A stretch of 64,000 bases of DNA from Sphingomonas crocodyli (GCF_004005865.1 NZ_SACN01000001.1:806001-870000), one strand, 5' to 3'. Counted from the first letter of the stretch, positions 1 through 10,194 are shown. Numbers and translations are program-made. Notes: generated by a model not told the origin, from the letters alone.

Positions 1-2054
1 GCGAGATCGTCGAATGGTTCGGCACCGCCACCGATGTGACCGCCGCGCGTGCCTCGCGCGATGCGCTTGCGACCAGCCAGGAAAAGCTCGAACTCGCGAC
101 CCGCGCGGCGCGCATGGGCCAGTTCGACTATTGGCCGCAGACCGGGCGGCTCGAATGGGACGTGCGGTGCAAGGAGCTGTTCGGGCTGAACCCCGATGCC
201 GCGATCACCTATGAGACCGCCTTCCTCGCGGGGCTTCATCCCGACGATCGGGGCGGGGCCGATGCGGCGGTCCGCGCTTCGCTCGATCCGAACGGCAATC
301 GCCTGTTCGACACCGAATATCGCACGATCGGGATCGAGGACGGGATCGAACGGCATATCCATGCCCAGGGCATCGCGATGTTCGACGACGATCTGCCCAT
401 CCGCCTGATCGGCACGGTGCAGGACGTGACGGCGGATCGCACGGCCCAGGCGGCTCTGCGCGAAGTCGAGCAACGGCTTCGGCTGGCAGGCCGGGCAACC
501 AACGACGCGGTGTGGGATTGGGATTTCCGCACCAATCACGTCACCTGGAACATCGCGCTCGAACATGCCTATGGCCACAGGCTCGCGCAGGTCGAGCCGA
601 CCGGCGAATGGTGGCTCGAACATATCCACCCAGACGATCGGGTCCGCGTCCATGACAGCATCCATCATGTGATCGATGGTGACGGCACCGACTGGAGCGA
701 CGAATATCGCTTCGCCCGAGCGGACGGCAGCTACGCCGATGTCTTCGACCGCGGCTATGTGCTGCGTGACGAGGCGGGCGCCCCGCAACGCATGGTCGGC
801 GCGATGCTCGATGTCTCCGATCGCAAGGCGATCGAGCGGCGGTTGACCGAGGAAGTCGTCGAAACCGCCGCCGAACGCGATCGCGCCGAAGAAGCGCTGC
901 GCCAGTCGCAGAAGATGGAGGCCGTCGGCCAGCTCACCGGCGGCCTGGCGCATGACTTCAACAATCTGCTGACCGGCATCTCCGGCGCGCTGGAGATGAT
1001 GCAGGTGCGTATCGCTCAGGGGCGCGTGACCGAACTGGAGAAATATTCGGTCGCGGCCCACGGCGCGGTGCGGCGCGCGGCGGCGCTTACCCATCGCCTG
1101 CTCGCTTTCTCACGCCGGCAGACGCTCGATCCCAAGCCGACCGACGTCAACAAGCTGATCTTCGGGATCGAGGAACTGATCCGCCGCACGGTGGGGCCGC
1201 AGGTCGAGGTGGAGACCGTCGGCAAGGCGGGCGTGTGGACCACCTTGGTCGATCCCAACCAGCTGGAAAACGCGATCATCAACCTGTGCATCAACGCGCG
1301 CGACGCGATGCCCGACGGTGGGCGGATCACGATCGAGACCGCGAACAAGTGGCTCGATCAGCGTGCGGCGCGCGAACGCGATCTCGATCCCGGCCAATAT
1401 GTCTCGATCTGCGTGACCGATACCGGCACGGGCATGAGCGCCGATGTGGTCAGCCATGCCTTCGATCCGTTCTTCACCACCAAGCCGATGGGCGAGGGGA
1501 CCGGCCTTGGCCTGTCGATGATCTACGGCTTTGCGCGGCAATCGGGCGGGCAGGTTCGGATCTATACCGAGCTAGGCATGGGCACGACGATGTGCATCTA
1601 CCTGCCCCGTCACCTCGCAAACGAAGGCGAGGACGACGTGATGGACGGCGTCGAGCCGCTCGCGACGATCGGAGAAGCAGGTTCATCGGCCAATGGCTGC
1701 GTGCTGGTCGTCGATGACGAACCGACCGTGCGGATGCTTGTCGTCGAGGTGGCCGAAGAACTTGGCTATGATGTGCTGGAGGCGTTCGACGGTCCCAGCG
1801 CGATGCGGCTGATCCAGAACCATTCGGGCATCGATCTTCTGATCACCGATGTCGGCCTGCCGGGTGGCATGAACGGCCGTCAGGTGGCGGACGCGATGCT
1901 CGCGCAGCATCCGCTGCTCAAGATCCTTTTCATCACCGGCTATGCCGAAAATGCTGTGATCGGGAATGGCCAGCTGTCGCCCAATATGGCCCTAGTGACC
2001 AAGCCTTTCGCGATGGATGCTCTGGCGCAGAAAATCCGCGAGATCATGGCGTGA
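1..2054 (+). CDS. PAS-PAS hybrid sensor histidine kinase with C-terminal receiver (5' end outside window)
   Basis: The reading frame is open from base 3, and its first residues (WFGTATDVT) are the usual end of a PAS domain, so the true start lies left of the window. In order: two PAS domains (about visible residues 25-155 and 160-285), each ending in a DVT/DVS sequence; a HisKA domain with the phospho-acceptor in [10 protein letters not shown]; an HATPase_c domain with N box ([11 protein letters not shown]), GTGMS and GTGLGLS motifs; and a receiver domain with VVDDEP, phospho-Asp in LLITDVGLP and the conserved Lys in LVTKPF. The family senses small ligands or redox through PAS, phosphorylates itself on His and relays to its own receiver. 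No output domain follows, so a phosphotransfer partner is likely elsewhere. No transmembrane segment is visible in the part seen. The signal sensed cannot be read from sequence. Confidence 0.93.
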   Translation, partial: EIVEWFGTATDVTAARASRDALATSQEKLELATRAARMGQFDYWPQTGRLEWDVRCKELFGLNPDAAITYETAFLAGLHPDDRGGADAAVRASLDPNGNRLFDTEYRTIGIEDGIERHIHAQGIAMFDDDLPIRLIGTVQDVTADRTAQAALREVEQRLRLAGRATNDAVWDWDFRTNHVTWNIALEHAYGHRLAQVEPTGEWWLEHIHPDDRVRVHDSIHHVIDGDGTDWSDEYRFARADGSYADVFDRGYVLRDEAGAPQRMVGAMLDVSDRKAIERRLTEEVVETAAERDRAEEALRQSQKMEAVGQLTGGLAHDFNNLLTGISGALEMMQVRIAQGRVTELEKYSVAAHGAVRRAAALTHRLLAFSRRQTLDPKPTDVNKLIFGIEELIRRTVGPQVEVETVGKAGVWTTLVDPNQLENAIINLCINARDAMPDGGRITIETANKWLDQRAARERDLDPGQYVSICVTDTGTGMSADVVSHAFDPFFTTKPMGEGTGLGLSMIYGFARQSGGQVRIYTELGMGTTMCIYLPRHLANEGEDDVMDGVEPLATIGEAGSSANGCVLVVDDEPTVRMLVVEVAEELGYDVLEAFDGPSAMRLIQNHSGIDLLITDVGLPGGMNGRQVADAMLAQHPLLKILFITGYAENAVIGNGQLSPNMALVTKPFAMDALAQKIREIMA

Positions 2055-2059
2055 CCACG

Positions 2060-2087
2060 AAAATGCGGGCGGCCTTTGCCGCCCGCA
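2060..2087 (-). terminator. Rho-independent terminator of the leftward gene at 2094-2573
   Basis: A perfect 10-bp stem (TGCGGGCGGC, 2064-2073, pairing with 2078-2087) with a 4-nt loop is followed, reading leftward, by four Ts (AAAA at 2060-2063 on the plus strand). It sits just past the stop of the leftward gene. Read rightward the hairpin has no T tract, so it probably serves only the minus strand, although it also lies right behind the kinase stop. Confidence 0.7.
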
Positions 2088-2093
2088 CAAGCA

Positions 2094-2573
2094 TCAGACC
2101 GCGGTCGATGCCACCTTGGCATGGCTGCCCGCTTCGCTCGGCTTGATCGTGCCGCCGAACAGCATCTTCAGCTTGCCGCCCAGCGACACATCCGATTCCC
2201 ACAATTCGGCATCGGCAATGTCGAAGCGCAGCAGCGCGAGGTTCGGATCGTTCTTGCCGCCCGGGAACCAGGCTTCGGCGGCCTTCGACCACAGCTTGTC
2301 GATCATCGCGCGATCCTGATCGATCTGCGCGGTGCCCGACAGGCAGGCGAAGAAATCATGCCCCTTGGACACGAACTGCGCCATCGCGGCCCCACCGGCC
2401 GCCAGCCGATTGTCGCGGCCGATGAAGAAATAGAGCCGATCGACCTGATCCTTGTCGAGCTGCACCGTCAGCGGTTCGCTATGCTGGCCCGAACCTGTCA
2501 GGCCCACCATCATGAAGGGGCCATCGGTCAATTTCTTCCAGAGATGTTCCTTCAGCGTCTGTGCATCGGCCAT
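2094..2573 (-). CDS. Pyridoxamine 5'-phosphate oxidase-fold general stress protein
   Basis: 159 residues, the usual length of the general stress protein 26 / PNPOx-like split-barrel family. The N-terminus (LWKKLTDGPFMMVGL) is the first helix and strand of that fold, followed by the typical LYFFIGRDNR segment and a late WFPGGKNDP loop with LALLRFDI. Members bind FMN or a related flavin as dimers in the cytoplasm; the physiological substrate is usually unknown. It starts at ATG behind a purine-rich AGGAGAGA-type site. The next gene on the same strand is a small hydrophilic stress-type protein, which fits a general stress setting, but a hairpin separates the two. Family assignment is firm; function is not. 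Confidence 0.85.
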   Translation of the reverse strand: MADAQTLKEHLWKKLTDGPFMMVGLTGSGQHSEPLTVQLDKDQVDRLYFFIGRDNRLAAGGAAMAQFVSKGHDFFACLSGTAQIDQDRAMIDKLWSKAAEAWFPGGKNDPNLALLRFDIADAELWESDVSLGGKLKMLFGGTIKPSEAGSHAKVASTAV

Positions 2574-2603
2574 GCGATCTCTCCTCGATTATCTCACAAT
2601 GAA

Positions 2604-2629
2604 GAACGCCGCCCCGGAGGACGGCGTTC
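2604..2629 (-). terminator. Hairpin downstream of the small gene at 2652-2828, weak terminator candidate
   Basis: An 8-bp inverted repeat (GAACGCCG at 2604-2611 with CGGCGTTC at 2622-2629) around a 10-nt loop lies between the two leftward genes. Reading leftward it is followed by TTCATT, a poor U tract, so termination may be partial. Confidence 0.4.
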
Positions 2630-2651
2630 CTTGTCCTGACGGATTGTGCGA

Positions 2652-2828
2652 TCAGGCGTCGGTGCCGGGTGTCGTGGTCTTGGGCGCCTTTCCATCCTCG
2701 ACACGGCCCTCATTGCGCAGATCGCGGCCTTCCTGCGCCTTCTGCTGGCTTTCGGGCGATTTGCCGTGCTCGTAGGCCTCTTCCTTCACGAAGCCGGCCG
2801 CTTCCTTGATCTTGCCTTCGACGCTCAT
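2652..2828 (-). CDS. Small hydrophilic CsbD-like stress protein
   Basis: 58 residues if translation starts at the ATG at 2828, which has a good AAGGAAAGGA site just upstream; a longer in-frame start at 2858 lacks one. The N-terminus (SVEGKIKEAAGFVKEEA) resembles the amphipathic GKxKEAAG repeat of CsbD-family proteins. The rest is very hydrophilic and rich in Lys, Glu, Gly and Gln (ESQQKAQEGRDLRNEGR), suggesting a disordered, hydrophilin-like protein. CsbD-like proteins are stress-induced and of unknown biochemical role. The match is too short to place it in the family with certainty. Confidence 0.65.
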   Translation of the reverse strand: MSVEGKIKEAAGFVKEEAYEHGKSPESQQKAQEGRDLRNEGRVEDGKAPKTTTPGTDA

Positions 2829-3063
2829 GTCGCGATCCTTTCCTTGCGTGGACTTCAATGTCCCTCGCCGGAAAGAACGGGCCTGACGGACGGCGCGTTC
2901 CGGAAATCCGACGCGACTTGATCCTTGTTAGGTCGATTTTCCCGTGGCTGCCATCGATGCCATATGCGGCGATCCGTGACGCCCCAGACGATGGGAAAGC
3001 GATATCGGATCAACGGCCAGTGGAGATGCAATTCGGACTTGGGCACTAATCTCAGCATGGCGA

Positions 3064-3801
3064 ATGGGACTGGACATGCGAACCGCAGCTGAGACGAGAT
3101 TGTACATCCACGAGACGATCGAGATCACCGTTCGTCACCGGCAGGATTTTCTGACCCACTTCCTGAGCTGGGCCGAGCCGGCGCGCGAGCTTTACGGGAT
3201 GCGCCTTTTCGGGGTGTGGGCCGTCAACGGGTCGACGCACAGGTGGCCGGAGGCGATCGTGATGTGGGAGGTCGATGGACTGTCCGGCTTCACGGGGATG
3301 TTGAAGGGCGAATACGCCTTTCTCGCGGATCCCTCTCTGGCCAGTCGCGATCACTATGACATCTTCTGGGCGCATGCGCCGCAGGGCGTGACCGACACGA
3401 AGGGTGCCGATCGACTGCTCGCGCCAACGGCCTTTTCGCCGGCCCTGGCCGATGCGGCCACCGGCGCGATGGCAGGCGCAGGCTATGTGCATTACACGTT
3501 CCGCGGCCCGCCGGGGTGCATCGACGATCTTCTCGGCACGATCGGAACGGACTGGTGCCCGGCGTTCGGGCGCTTCGGACTGAAGCTGTGCGGCGCGTAC
3601 AAGACGCTGTTGGTGAACGACAGCGAAGCGATCGCCTTGTGGGCGATCTCGGATTGGGCGCAGTGGGCGGAGCTGGAGCTTGCGATGTCGCACGATGACG
3701 CGCTTCGGGCATTACGCCATCGTGCAGCGGTGGCCAGGGTGGATTGGGAGGCCAAGCTGCTCAACCCCGCGCCGGGCATGCCGTTGTTGGGTCGGGGCTG
3801 A
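3064..3801 (+). CDS. NIPSNAP-like (dimeric alpha-beta barrel) protein of unknown function
   Basis: 245 residues. It appears to hold two ferredoxin-like halves, one beginning with a YIHETIEI strand and running to about residue 115, the second from about YVHYTFRGP (near residue 142), each with the aromatic-rich pattern of NIPSNAP and EthD-like proteins. No catalytic motif is recognisable and there is no signal peptide. An alternative ATG four codons later (3076) is equally plausible; neither has a strong ribosome site. Its stop lies 7 nt from the stop of the convergent MFS gene, at the edge of the catabolic cluster, where proteins of this fold often accompany degradation genes. That link is inference. 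Confidence 0.7.
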   Translation: MGLDMRTAAETRLYIHETIEITVRHRQDFLTHFLSWAEPARELYGMRLFGVWAVNGSTHRWPEAIVMWEVDGLSGFTGMLKGEYAFLADPSLASRDHYDIFWAHAPQGVTDTKGADRLLAPTAFSPALADAATGAMAGAGYVHYTFRGPPGCIDDLLGTIGTDWCPAFGRFGLKLCGAYKTLLVNDSEAIALWAISDWAQWAELELAMSHDDALRALRHRAAVARVDWEAKLLNPAPGMPLLGRG

Positions 3802-3808
3802 CGCCGTC

Positions 3809-5143
3809 TCAGCGCCCGTTTTCCACCGCCCGGGTCGTCGCAATCGCAGTCGATGCTGCCTTTCGCGACAGGAGAAGTGATAGGAGGGCGAGCGGACAGA
3901 AGGTAGCCGTGGCGATCGTCAGCGCCGTTGCCAATTGCCCCGCATCGCCCAGAGCATGCTCGGTCAGCCACGCGATGCTCGTCGGGCCGATCACCATGCC
4001 GAACAGCGTATAGATCGCGGTGACGAGCGCGATCACCTGCGCCCGCAAGTGACGGGGCGCAGCGAGCTGAAGTTCAGCGGCTACGATGCCTGTATAGGGC
4101 AGCACGAGATGGAAGAGAGCCAGGAAGGCTAGCGAAACCGCCGGTCCGGCGCGCAGCGTGAACGCCCCCAGCCCCGCGACGAGCAGAAGGATCGAGACGC
4201 CTGCGAGATAGACATAAGGCGCGTTCGCGAAGCCGCGCAGCGTCAGCCGATCGGCGATATGGCCGCCGCCGACATAACCGGCGACACCGGCGATCAACTG
4301 GATCACCGCAAGCGCAAAGGCGAAGTCGACGATCTGGAGACCGTAGCTTCGCACGAAGAAGCTGGGTGCCCAGTTCGTTATTCCATAAGCGATGGCGCAC
4401 AGCAGAGTGACCGCCAGCGAGAACAGCAGCACAAACCGCGTGTTGGTTCGAACCCAGCCCAGAAGCGCCGGCTGTGAAGGCTGTTTTTCAGCCACATCAA
4501 GCCCGATGCCGCCGCGCACATCCGGGATCAGGAACACCAACGCTGCCATCGCGATTCCGGGCAGGCCGGCGGCGATGAAAACGAGCTGCCAGGGTTGCAC
4601 TTCGCCGATCACGGGGAGGATCAGCGTACCGGCACGGCTGGCGGCCTGCAGGAGATAACCGCCGCCCGCCATCGCCGCGGCCCCGCCCACCGCAGCACCC
4701 GCCGAAACGATCCCGAAGGCGAGCGCCCGCTGCCGATAAGGAAACAGATCGGCCAGAAGCGAGAAGGCGGCGGGCATCAATGCCGCTTCCCCGACACCGA
4801 CGAGGAAGCGCGCGCCCAGCAGCTGCGAATAGCTGCTGGTCATTCCTGACGCCATTGTCGCCAGCGACCAGATCGCCACGCCCCAGAAGATCACCTGAAC
4901 CCGGCTGTAGCGATCGGCCACCCACGCGAGCGGCGGCCCCGCCAGCGCAAAGCACAGGGCGAAGGCTAGGCCTTGCAGATAGCTGATCTGGACGTCGCTG
5001 ATCCCCAGATCGTGCTTGATGGGTTCGACCATCAGCACGATCGTCATCCGGTCGACATAGGCCAGCACGACGAGCATGAACAAAATCGCCAGTGCCACCC
5101 AGGCGCGCGGGTGCCGCGCCTGGGCCTGAGCCGCTTCCGTCAT
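3809..5143 (-). CDS. MFS transporter
   Basis: 444 residues with about 12 hydrophobic segments. The N-terminal half has YVDRMTIVLMVEPIKHDLG and the cytoplasmic loop VADRYSRVQVIFWG after TM2, typical of the spinster/anion-symporter branch of the major facilitator superfamily. Its ATG shares one base with the TGA of the upstream TonB receptor gene, so the two are translationally coupled: outer-membrane uptake followed by inner-membrane transport. The substrate is presumably the compound attacked by the monooxygenase encoded upstream, but sequence alone does not name it. Export instead of import cannot be excluded. Confidence 0.9.
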   Translation of the reverse strand: MTEAAQAQARHPRAWVALAILFMLVVLAYVDRMTIVLMVEPIKHDLGISDVQISYLQGLAFALCFALAGPPLAWVADRYSRVQVIFWGVAIWSLATMASGMTSSYSQLLGARFLVGVGEAALMPAAFSLLADLFPYRQRALAFGIVSAGAAVGGAAAMAGGGYLLQAASRAGTLILPVIGEVQPWQLVFIAAGLPGIAMAALVFLIPDVRGGIGLDVAEKQPSQPALLGWVRTNTRFVLLFSLAVTLLCAIAYGITNWAPSFFVRSYGLQIVDFAFALAVIQLIAGVAGYVGGGHIADRLTLRGFANAPYVYLAGVSILLLVAGLGAFTLRAGPAVSLAFLALFHLVLPYTGIVAAELQLAAPRHLRAQVIALVTAIYTLFGMVIGPTSIAWLTEHALGDAGQLATALTIATATFCPLALLSLLLSRKAASTAIATTRAVENGR

Positions 5144-7329
5144 CAGAAGTGGAAGCGGGCTTCGACGCCATAGGTGCGCGGCGGCGCGAAGAAGATGCCG
5201 TCACCGCCGGGCAGGACGCTTGCCCCCTGGTAGTAGAGCGTGTCGGTCAGGTTCTTGCCCCACACCGCCAGTTCCAGCCCGTTCGCCGATCGCCAGAAGG
5301 CGCGCGCATTGACGGTCTGATAGGACGGCTGACGGACCCGATTGTCGAACGTGTAGGAGAATTTGTCGGACATATAGACCGTCGCGCTCACGCCGACTTC
5401 GTCCGTTCCGATGGGCTTCACATAGTCGACGGTGGCCGACACGGTGAAGTCGGGCGAACGGATCAGCGGGTTACCGCTCGCGTTGATGACGGTCTGGACG
5501 TTGCCATTATTGGCGATCACGCCCCCTACCCTGCGCGGCTGCTGCACGATCGCGTTACGGAAATCATCGAAGCGCGCGTGAAGCCACGAGAAGGTACCGG
5601 AGATCGTGAGTTCGCGGCTCGGCCGCGCGACGGCATCAAGCTCGATACCGTAGATGTTGGACGATGCGGCGTTGATCGTCTGGCCGACGATCGCACCGTT
5701 TGGCAGCGTCACCGCGGCCTGCACCTGCTGGTTCGAATATTTGTAATAATAGCCTGCCGCGTTGACCGAGAAGCTGCGCGAGGGCGCAGACTTGATACCG
5801 ACTTCATAGGCGTCGAGCTTTTCGGGCGCGAAACCGGCGGTGGCCAGCGAACTGACCGTGAAGCCCCCGCTCTTAAAGCCCTTGCTGTAGGTCGCGTACA
5901 CATTCGTGTCGTTCGTGACTTCGTATCGCGCGCTGATCCGCGGCGTGAAGCTGTCGAACGAGCGATCGGCCAGTTCGGGAAAAGTGCCCGTATTGAAGGT
6001 GCCGTATAGTGTGCGCTTTTCATGGCTGTAACGCAGTCCGGCGATCATCGTCAGGCGCGGGGCGAGCGTGTAGGTGACCTCGCCGAACGCCGCATAGGCC
6101 TTCGTATCCTGCTTGCCGTAGATATTGGTGGCGCTTGTCGGGCTGATGACCGCCAACGGATCGTAGCGGGCGCTGTCGTCATAATAGAACAGGCCGGCCA
6201 CCCACTTGAGCGGCCCGCCGCCATTGGACGACAGGTTCAGTTCCTGGTTGAACGTCCGCTGGAACGAGGTGGTGTAGAAGATCGAAACCGGTGCGTTGGT
6301 GAAATCCGCCTCCGATTGCGAATAGAGGTTATAGTGGCTGTAGCTGGTCAGCGACGTCAGCGTCGCAAAGCCGAGATCCAGCCCCGCCTCCGCGCTGACG
6401 ATCGCGCTCTTGTTGTGGATGCCGCCCAGATCCTGCTGCGTGCCGGTCAGGCGGTTGTTGGCGATTGCATAGGGGGTGGCGGGGATCTCGACACCCGGCA
6501 GTCCGCGCCCGGCGGTATTGCCATTCAACGGCTGGCTGCCCGCATTATCATCCTTCCGATCGCTATATTCGCCCGAGATCAGCAACGTCAGCGTATCGGT
6601 GGGTTCGAGCAGCAGCTTGGCCCGGACCAGTTTCGCATCGACACCGCCGAACCGGGCGCCGGTAATGGCATCACGCAGATAGCCGTCGCTCTTTTGATAG
6701 AGGCCGCTCAGGCTCAGGGCCGCGACCTGATCGGCGATCGGCACGCTGACGAAGCCGCGCACCATCTTGTCGTCGAAGCGGCCATAGCTCGCCACCACAT
6801 CGCCGGTCAGATCATAGGTCGGGCGCCGCGTCTGGATGCGGATCGCGCCGCCCGTCGCGTTTCGCCCGAACAATGTGCCTTGCGGCCCCTTGAGCACCTC
6901 GACGCGATCCACGTCGGGAAGATCGATGAAGTTCGCCGTCGCGTTCGGGCGATACACGCCGTCGATATACAGCGATATGTTGGAATCGTTACCGGGATTG
7001 CTGTCGACCGAGGTAACGCCGCGGATCGCCGGTTGGAAATTGTTGCCGTTGCGCGCAGTGCTCAACCCCGGCGTGACGGTCTCGAGTTCGCGCAATTGGG
7101 TGACGCCTTTGGCCTCGAGATCCGCGCCGCTCTGCACGGTCAGCGAAATCGGCACGTCGCGCGCCCGTTCGTCGCGCCGCTGCGCGGAGACGATGATCTC
7201 GGCAACGTCTGCGCTGTTCTGATCGGCGATCGAGGGCGTGGCGTCCTGTGCAGCAGCGACGGTCCCGCAAGCCATTGCGCCGCAAATGACGGCGGCGTTG
7301 CCCATGAAGTGCGCGAAGCTCCGTTTCAT
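5143..7329 (-). CDS. TonB-dependent outer-membrane receptor
   Basis: 728 residues from the ATG at 7329, which stands 6 nt after a strong GGGGAGGG site; an ATG two codons earlier abuts the site directly and is less likely. There is a cleavable signal peptide ending near TVAAAQD. The plug domain shows IIVSAQRRDE, PAIRGV, LYIDGVYR and VLKGPQGTLFGRNATGGAI. A 22-strand barrel follows, ending in the terminal aromatic ARFHF. Proteins of this kind import siderophores, vitamins, glycans or, in sphingomonads, many xenobiotics at the expense of the proton-motive force. Coupling to an MFS gene and closeness to a flavin monooxygenase suggest uptake of a catabolic substrate. Confidence 0.95.
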   Translation of the reverse strand: MKRSFAHFMGNAAVICGAMACGTVAAAQDATPSIADQNSADVAEIIVSAQRRDERARDVPISLTVQSGADLEAKGVTQLRELETVTPGLSTARNGNNFQPAIRGVTSVDSNPGNDSNISLYIDGVYRPNATANFIDLPDVDRVEVLKGPQGTLFGRNATGGAIRIQTRRPTYDLTGDVVASYGRFDDKMVRGFVSVPIADQVAALSLSGLYQKSDGYLRDAITGARFGGVDAKLVRAKLLLEPTDTLTLLISGEYSDRKDDNAGSQPLNGNTAGRGLPGVEIPATPYAIANNRLTGTQQDLGGIHNKSAIVSAEAGLDLGFATLTSLTSYSHYNLYSQSEADFTNAPVSIFYTTSFQRTFNQELNLSSNGGGPLKWVAGLFYYDDSARYDPLAVISPTSATNIYGKQDTKAYAAFGEVTYTLAPRLTMIAGLRYSHEKRTLYGTFNTGTFPELADRSFDSFTPRISARYEVTNDTNVYATYSKGFKSGGFTVSSLATAGFAPEKLDAYEVGIKSAPSRSFSVNAAGYYYKYSNQQVQAAVTLPNGAIVGQTINAASSNIYGIELDAVARPSRELTISGTFSWLHARFDDFRNAIVQQPRRVGGVIANNGNVQTVINASGNPLIRSPDFTVSATVDYVKPIGTDEVGVSATVYMSDKFSYTFDNRVRQPSYQTVNARAFWRSANGLELAVWGKNLTDTLYYQGASVLPGGDGIFFAPPRTYGVEARFHF

Positions 7330-7602
7330 CTTCATCCCTCCCCATCAGCCCCTATCGCGTACGTGGGGCGTTAGTATTTTAAGTAATCGTGACCAATAAA
7401 TCGGCCCTGGCTACGTTGAGGCTGCCTATTGATCCCGACCTTATAGTTACATTCGGCGCATCAATGCTTGTCTTGTTGCGATGCCATCCGCAGCCCTTGA
7501 GGCCGCCAAAACATCTTTAATGTACCCACCCGAAACCCGTCGAGAAGAGGTTGCCCGCACAAACTCTTCATTCGTCCGAAAAAGCTCGTCGGAAATCGCA
7601 GC

Positions 7603-8934
7603 TTAGTGACGCAGGGGAATGGGATCCGCCGGCAAGCCCAGATTGGCGCGCAATGTCGTCCCTTCATATTCGGTCCGAAACAGTTCGCGCCGCCGTAGCT
7701 CGGGAAGAACAGCGGCGATGAAATCATCCAGCGAGGTCGGCATCACGGCTGGCATCAGGTTGAAGCCGTCGCATGCCCCACCAGTGAACCAATGCTCCAT
7801 CTGGTCGACGACATCGGCGGCCGTGCCGCGGACAACGAGATGCGCATTGCTTGCCGACGACCGGATCAGCACCTCACGCAGGCTGAGGCCTTCGCGGCGG
7901 GCGGCCTCGACATGGTTCATGCCCCGGCTGATGACGGCCTCCGGCGGCATTTCGGGAAATGGTGCGTCGAGCGGCAGATCCGACAGGTCGACGAACTTCA
8001 ACGCCATCTGCAATCGCGTCCGCGCGGGCCGGAGATCGATGAGTTCGTTCAGCTGCGCCCACTTCTCATCGGCTTCCGCGCGGCTTTCGCCGGTGATCAC
8101 CATGCATCCGGGCAGGATCTTCACATGATCCGGGTTGCGCCCCAGCGCCGAAGCGCGCGAGCGAATATCGTCATAATAAGCCTTTGCGGCCGTGAAATCG
8201 GATTGCGCCGTGAAGATGATCTCGCCAACCCGCGCCGCAAGCCTGCGTCCTTCTTCGGATTGCCCCGCCTGGGCAAGGACGGGGCGCCGCTGCGGCGAAG
8301 GCTCGATACCCAGCGGCCCGCGGACGTTGAAGAAGCGGCCCGCGTGGCGGATCAGGTGAACCTTCTCGGCGTCGGTATAGGTTCCCGACTGCTTGTCGCG
8401 ACGAAAGGCACCGGGTTCGACGCTGGCCCACAGCTTCAGGACGACATCGACGAATTCCTCGCCCTTTTCATAGCGATCGGCCTGAGGCGGAAAGACCTGA
8501 TCCGCATATTGGGTCGCATCCTCGGGCGCGATGCCGGTTACAATATTCCACGCCGCGCGGCCCCCGCTGATCAGATCGAGGGAGGCGAGTTCGCGGGCGA
8601 CATCATAAGGGGGGCGATAGGAGGTCGCGATGGTCCCGGCGAGGCCAAGATGCTTCGTATGCGCGGCCAGCCCCGCGAGCCACGTCATCGGCTCTAGGCG
8701 ATCCGCGGCGCTGTTGAACGGGAAGATGTCTGGCTGTTCCGCATCAGGCGGTGAAATGATGTCAGCGACGAACATCATGTCGAACTTCGCGGCCTCCATC
8801 TTTTTTGCGGTCTCGACCCAAAGATCATAGCTGGAACCATGTTCGGGTCGCGCGTCCGGATGCCGCCAGCCCGCCTGATGATAGCTGCCATTGCCCTGAC
8901 AAAAGCCGCTCAGCCGCATTTGACGTTTCGTCAT
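7603..8934 (-). CDS. FMN-dependent monooxygenase of the NtaA/SnaA/DszA (bacterial luciferase-like) family
   Basis: 443 residues, the normal length of the nitrilotriacetate / dibenzothiophene-sulfone monooxygenase family. Diagnostic segments are the N-terminal SGFCQGNG, FDMMFVADI, LEPMTWLAGLAAHT, SGGRAAWNIVTG and PVLAQAGQSEEGR, all typical of the family TIM barrel. These enzymes use FMNH2 from a separate reductase and O2 to cleave C-N, C-S or other bonds. A possible reductant supplier is encoded at 12031-14094. The start ATG is preceded by AAGAGAGAG. The gene lies in the same orientation as the TonB receptor 270 nt downstream and the AraC gene upstream, so it is probably the first catabolic step. 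Substrate identity is not determinable here. Confidence 0.92.
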   Translation of the reverse strand: MTKRQMRLSGFCQGNGSYHQAGWRHPDARPEHGSSYDLWVETAKKMEAAKFDMMFVADIISPPDAEQPDIFPFNSAADRLEPMTWLAGLAAHTKHLGLAGTIATSYRPPYDVARELASLDLISGGRAAWNIVTGIAPEDATQYADQVFPPQADRYEKGEEFVDVVLKLWASVEPGAFRRDKQSGTYTDAEKVHLIRHAGRFFNVRGPLGIEPSPQRRPVLAQAGQSEEGRRLAARVGEIIFTAQSDFTAAKAYYDDIRSRASALGRNPDHVKILPGCMVITGESRAEADEKWAQLNELIDLRPARTRLQMALKFVDLSDLPLDAPFPEMPPEAVISRGMNHVEAARREGLSLREVLIRSSASNAHLVVRGTAADVVDQMEHWFTGGACDGFNLMPAVMPTSLDDFIAAVLPELRRRELFRTEYEGTTLRANLGLPADPIPLRH

Positions 8935-9064
8935 GTCTCTCTCTTGTCGATTGTCGTTCTTGCCGCCGTCTTGGATGATTTTCGGGGCTTTTCCAGCGGA
9001 GGCGGCGCTCCGCGACGCAAAGCGAGCGGTTTCGGATCATCGCGCGAATGTCGGCGGGCGGTGC

Positions 9065-10048
9065 CTAGCCCAGCAAGCCGATCCAGTCGGTCGGGCTTGC
9101 ATCCTCACCGCCCCCAATGTCGCGTTTATAGGCCGACGGGGGCACGCCGAAATGCGCGGTGAAGCGCCGCAGAAAGGCCGTGTCGGAACTATAGCCTACC
9201 TTTGCCGCGATCGCCTTCACCCGCAGGTTGCTTTCGCGCAGCATCCTGGCGGCGATTTCCATGCGTTGTTCGGTTACGACTTCCATCGGGCCGCGCTGAT
9301 AGAAGTCCTTGAACGCTGCAGCGAAGGTCGATCGAGACATCGCGACATAGCGCGCGAGCCGTTCCACCGTCCACGAATGACCCGGCTTCATCCGCACGGC
9401 CTCGATGGCGCGAACCATCGCCGCGGTGATCTCGTCGCGGGAGTGGAACAGTTCGGGATGTTCCAGCAGGACGTCACGCAGTTCGCGGACAAGAAGCAGT
9501 TCGGCAAAGCGCGAAAGACAGGCCATCGCACCGGGGCGTCGCGCGGTGAGATCCAGCGCGCGGGCGGCCGTTTCAGCCGCGGGGCGTTCCTCGTCATAGG
9601 TCCGGGTGCCCAGCAACACGGCGGGCAACGCCTGCGGCCGTGGCAGAGCGGCCGGCCAGTCGACATGAAGCTGCGCGCTCAGCACGATCGCGGCATCGTC
9701 CCCCTTCGCCGATCCCACATCGATCAGGCGCGGGATATCCGCATCCTTGGCATCATCGAAGCAATCGAGACGGCGCAGCGATGTCGCGCCGTCGGAACGC
9801 AAGCTATGGCGTTGCCCTCGCGGCAATATGGCGGTGGCGCCCGCCCGGAGACGCATCGGCGGATCCTGATCCACCTGCAACTGCAGCTGTCCGCGCGTCA
9901 CGAAATGCACCGCGCAATGATCGCCGGCCGGCATCGTGAAACCTTCGCCTGGCGCGACCCGGATACGCACCCAATCCGCGCCGAGCAGGTTGATGCGATT
10001 GAGCACGCCCGAAAGCGACGGCAGGGGGGCGTCTGCCTTCCCGGTCAT
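9065..10048 (-). CDS. AraC-family transcriptional regulator
   Basis: 327 residues. The N-terminal half has a cupin-like sensor pattern (AGDHCAVHFVTRGQLQLQVD), as in the AraC-binding-like domain. The C-terminal ~100 residues carry two helix-turn-helix motifs: VERLARYVAMSRSTFAAAFK and IAAKVGYSSDTAFLRRFTAHFG, then PPSAYK. A GGAGG site stands 7 nt before the ATG. It is transcribed in the same direction as the monooxygenase gene and is the best candidate activator of the leftward catabolic genes, induced by the substrate or a product. That role is inferred from position only. Confidence 0.92.
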   Translation of the reverse strand: MTGKADAPLPSLSGVLNRINLLGADWVRIRVAPGEGFTMPAGDHCAVHFVTRGQLQLQVDQDPPMRLRAGATAILPRGQRHSLRSDGATSLRRLDCFDDAKDADIPRLIDVGSAKGDDAAIVLSAQLHVDWPAALPRPQALPAVLLGTRTYDEERPAAETAARALDLTARRPGAMACLSRFAELLLVRELRDVLLEHPELFHSRDEITAAMVRAIEAVRMKPGHSWTVERLARYVAMSRSTFAAAFKDFYQRGPMEVVTEQRMEIAARMLRESNLRVKAIAAKVGYSSDTAFLRRFTAHFGVPPSAYKRDIGGGEDASPTDWIGLLG

Positions 10049-10194
10049 ATCCAGCCTCCGATCTGGCCGCTTCGCATGCGGCTCATTGATCGAGGATTGC
10101 TAGATCAGAGGTCGGCAATTGATAGACCTGCAGGCCTGCATCGCGGCCCTCCGGACGATTGGCGAGTTATTTCGGCGTTTCACTCGCGATCTAT

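Noticed and set aside
5092..7374. Long rightward frames (305 and 450 codons) opposite the TonB receptor
   Set aside because: They lie antisense to a receptor with complete plug and barrel motifs, and show no protein family features.
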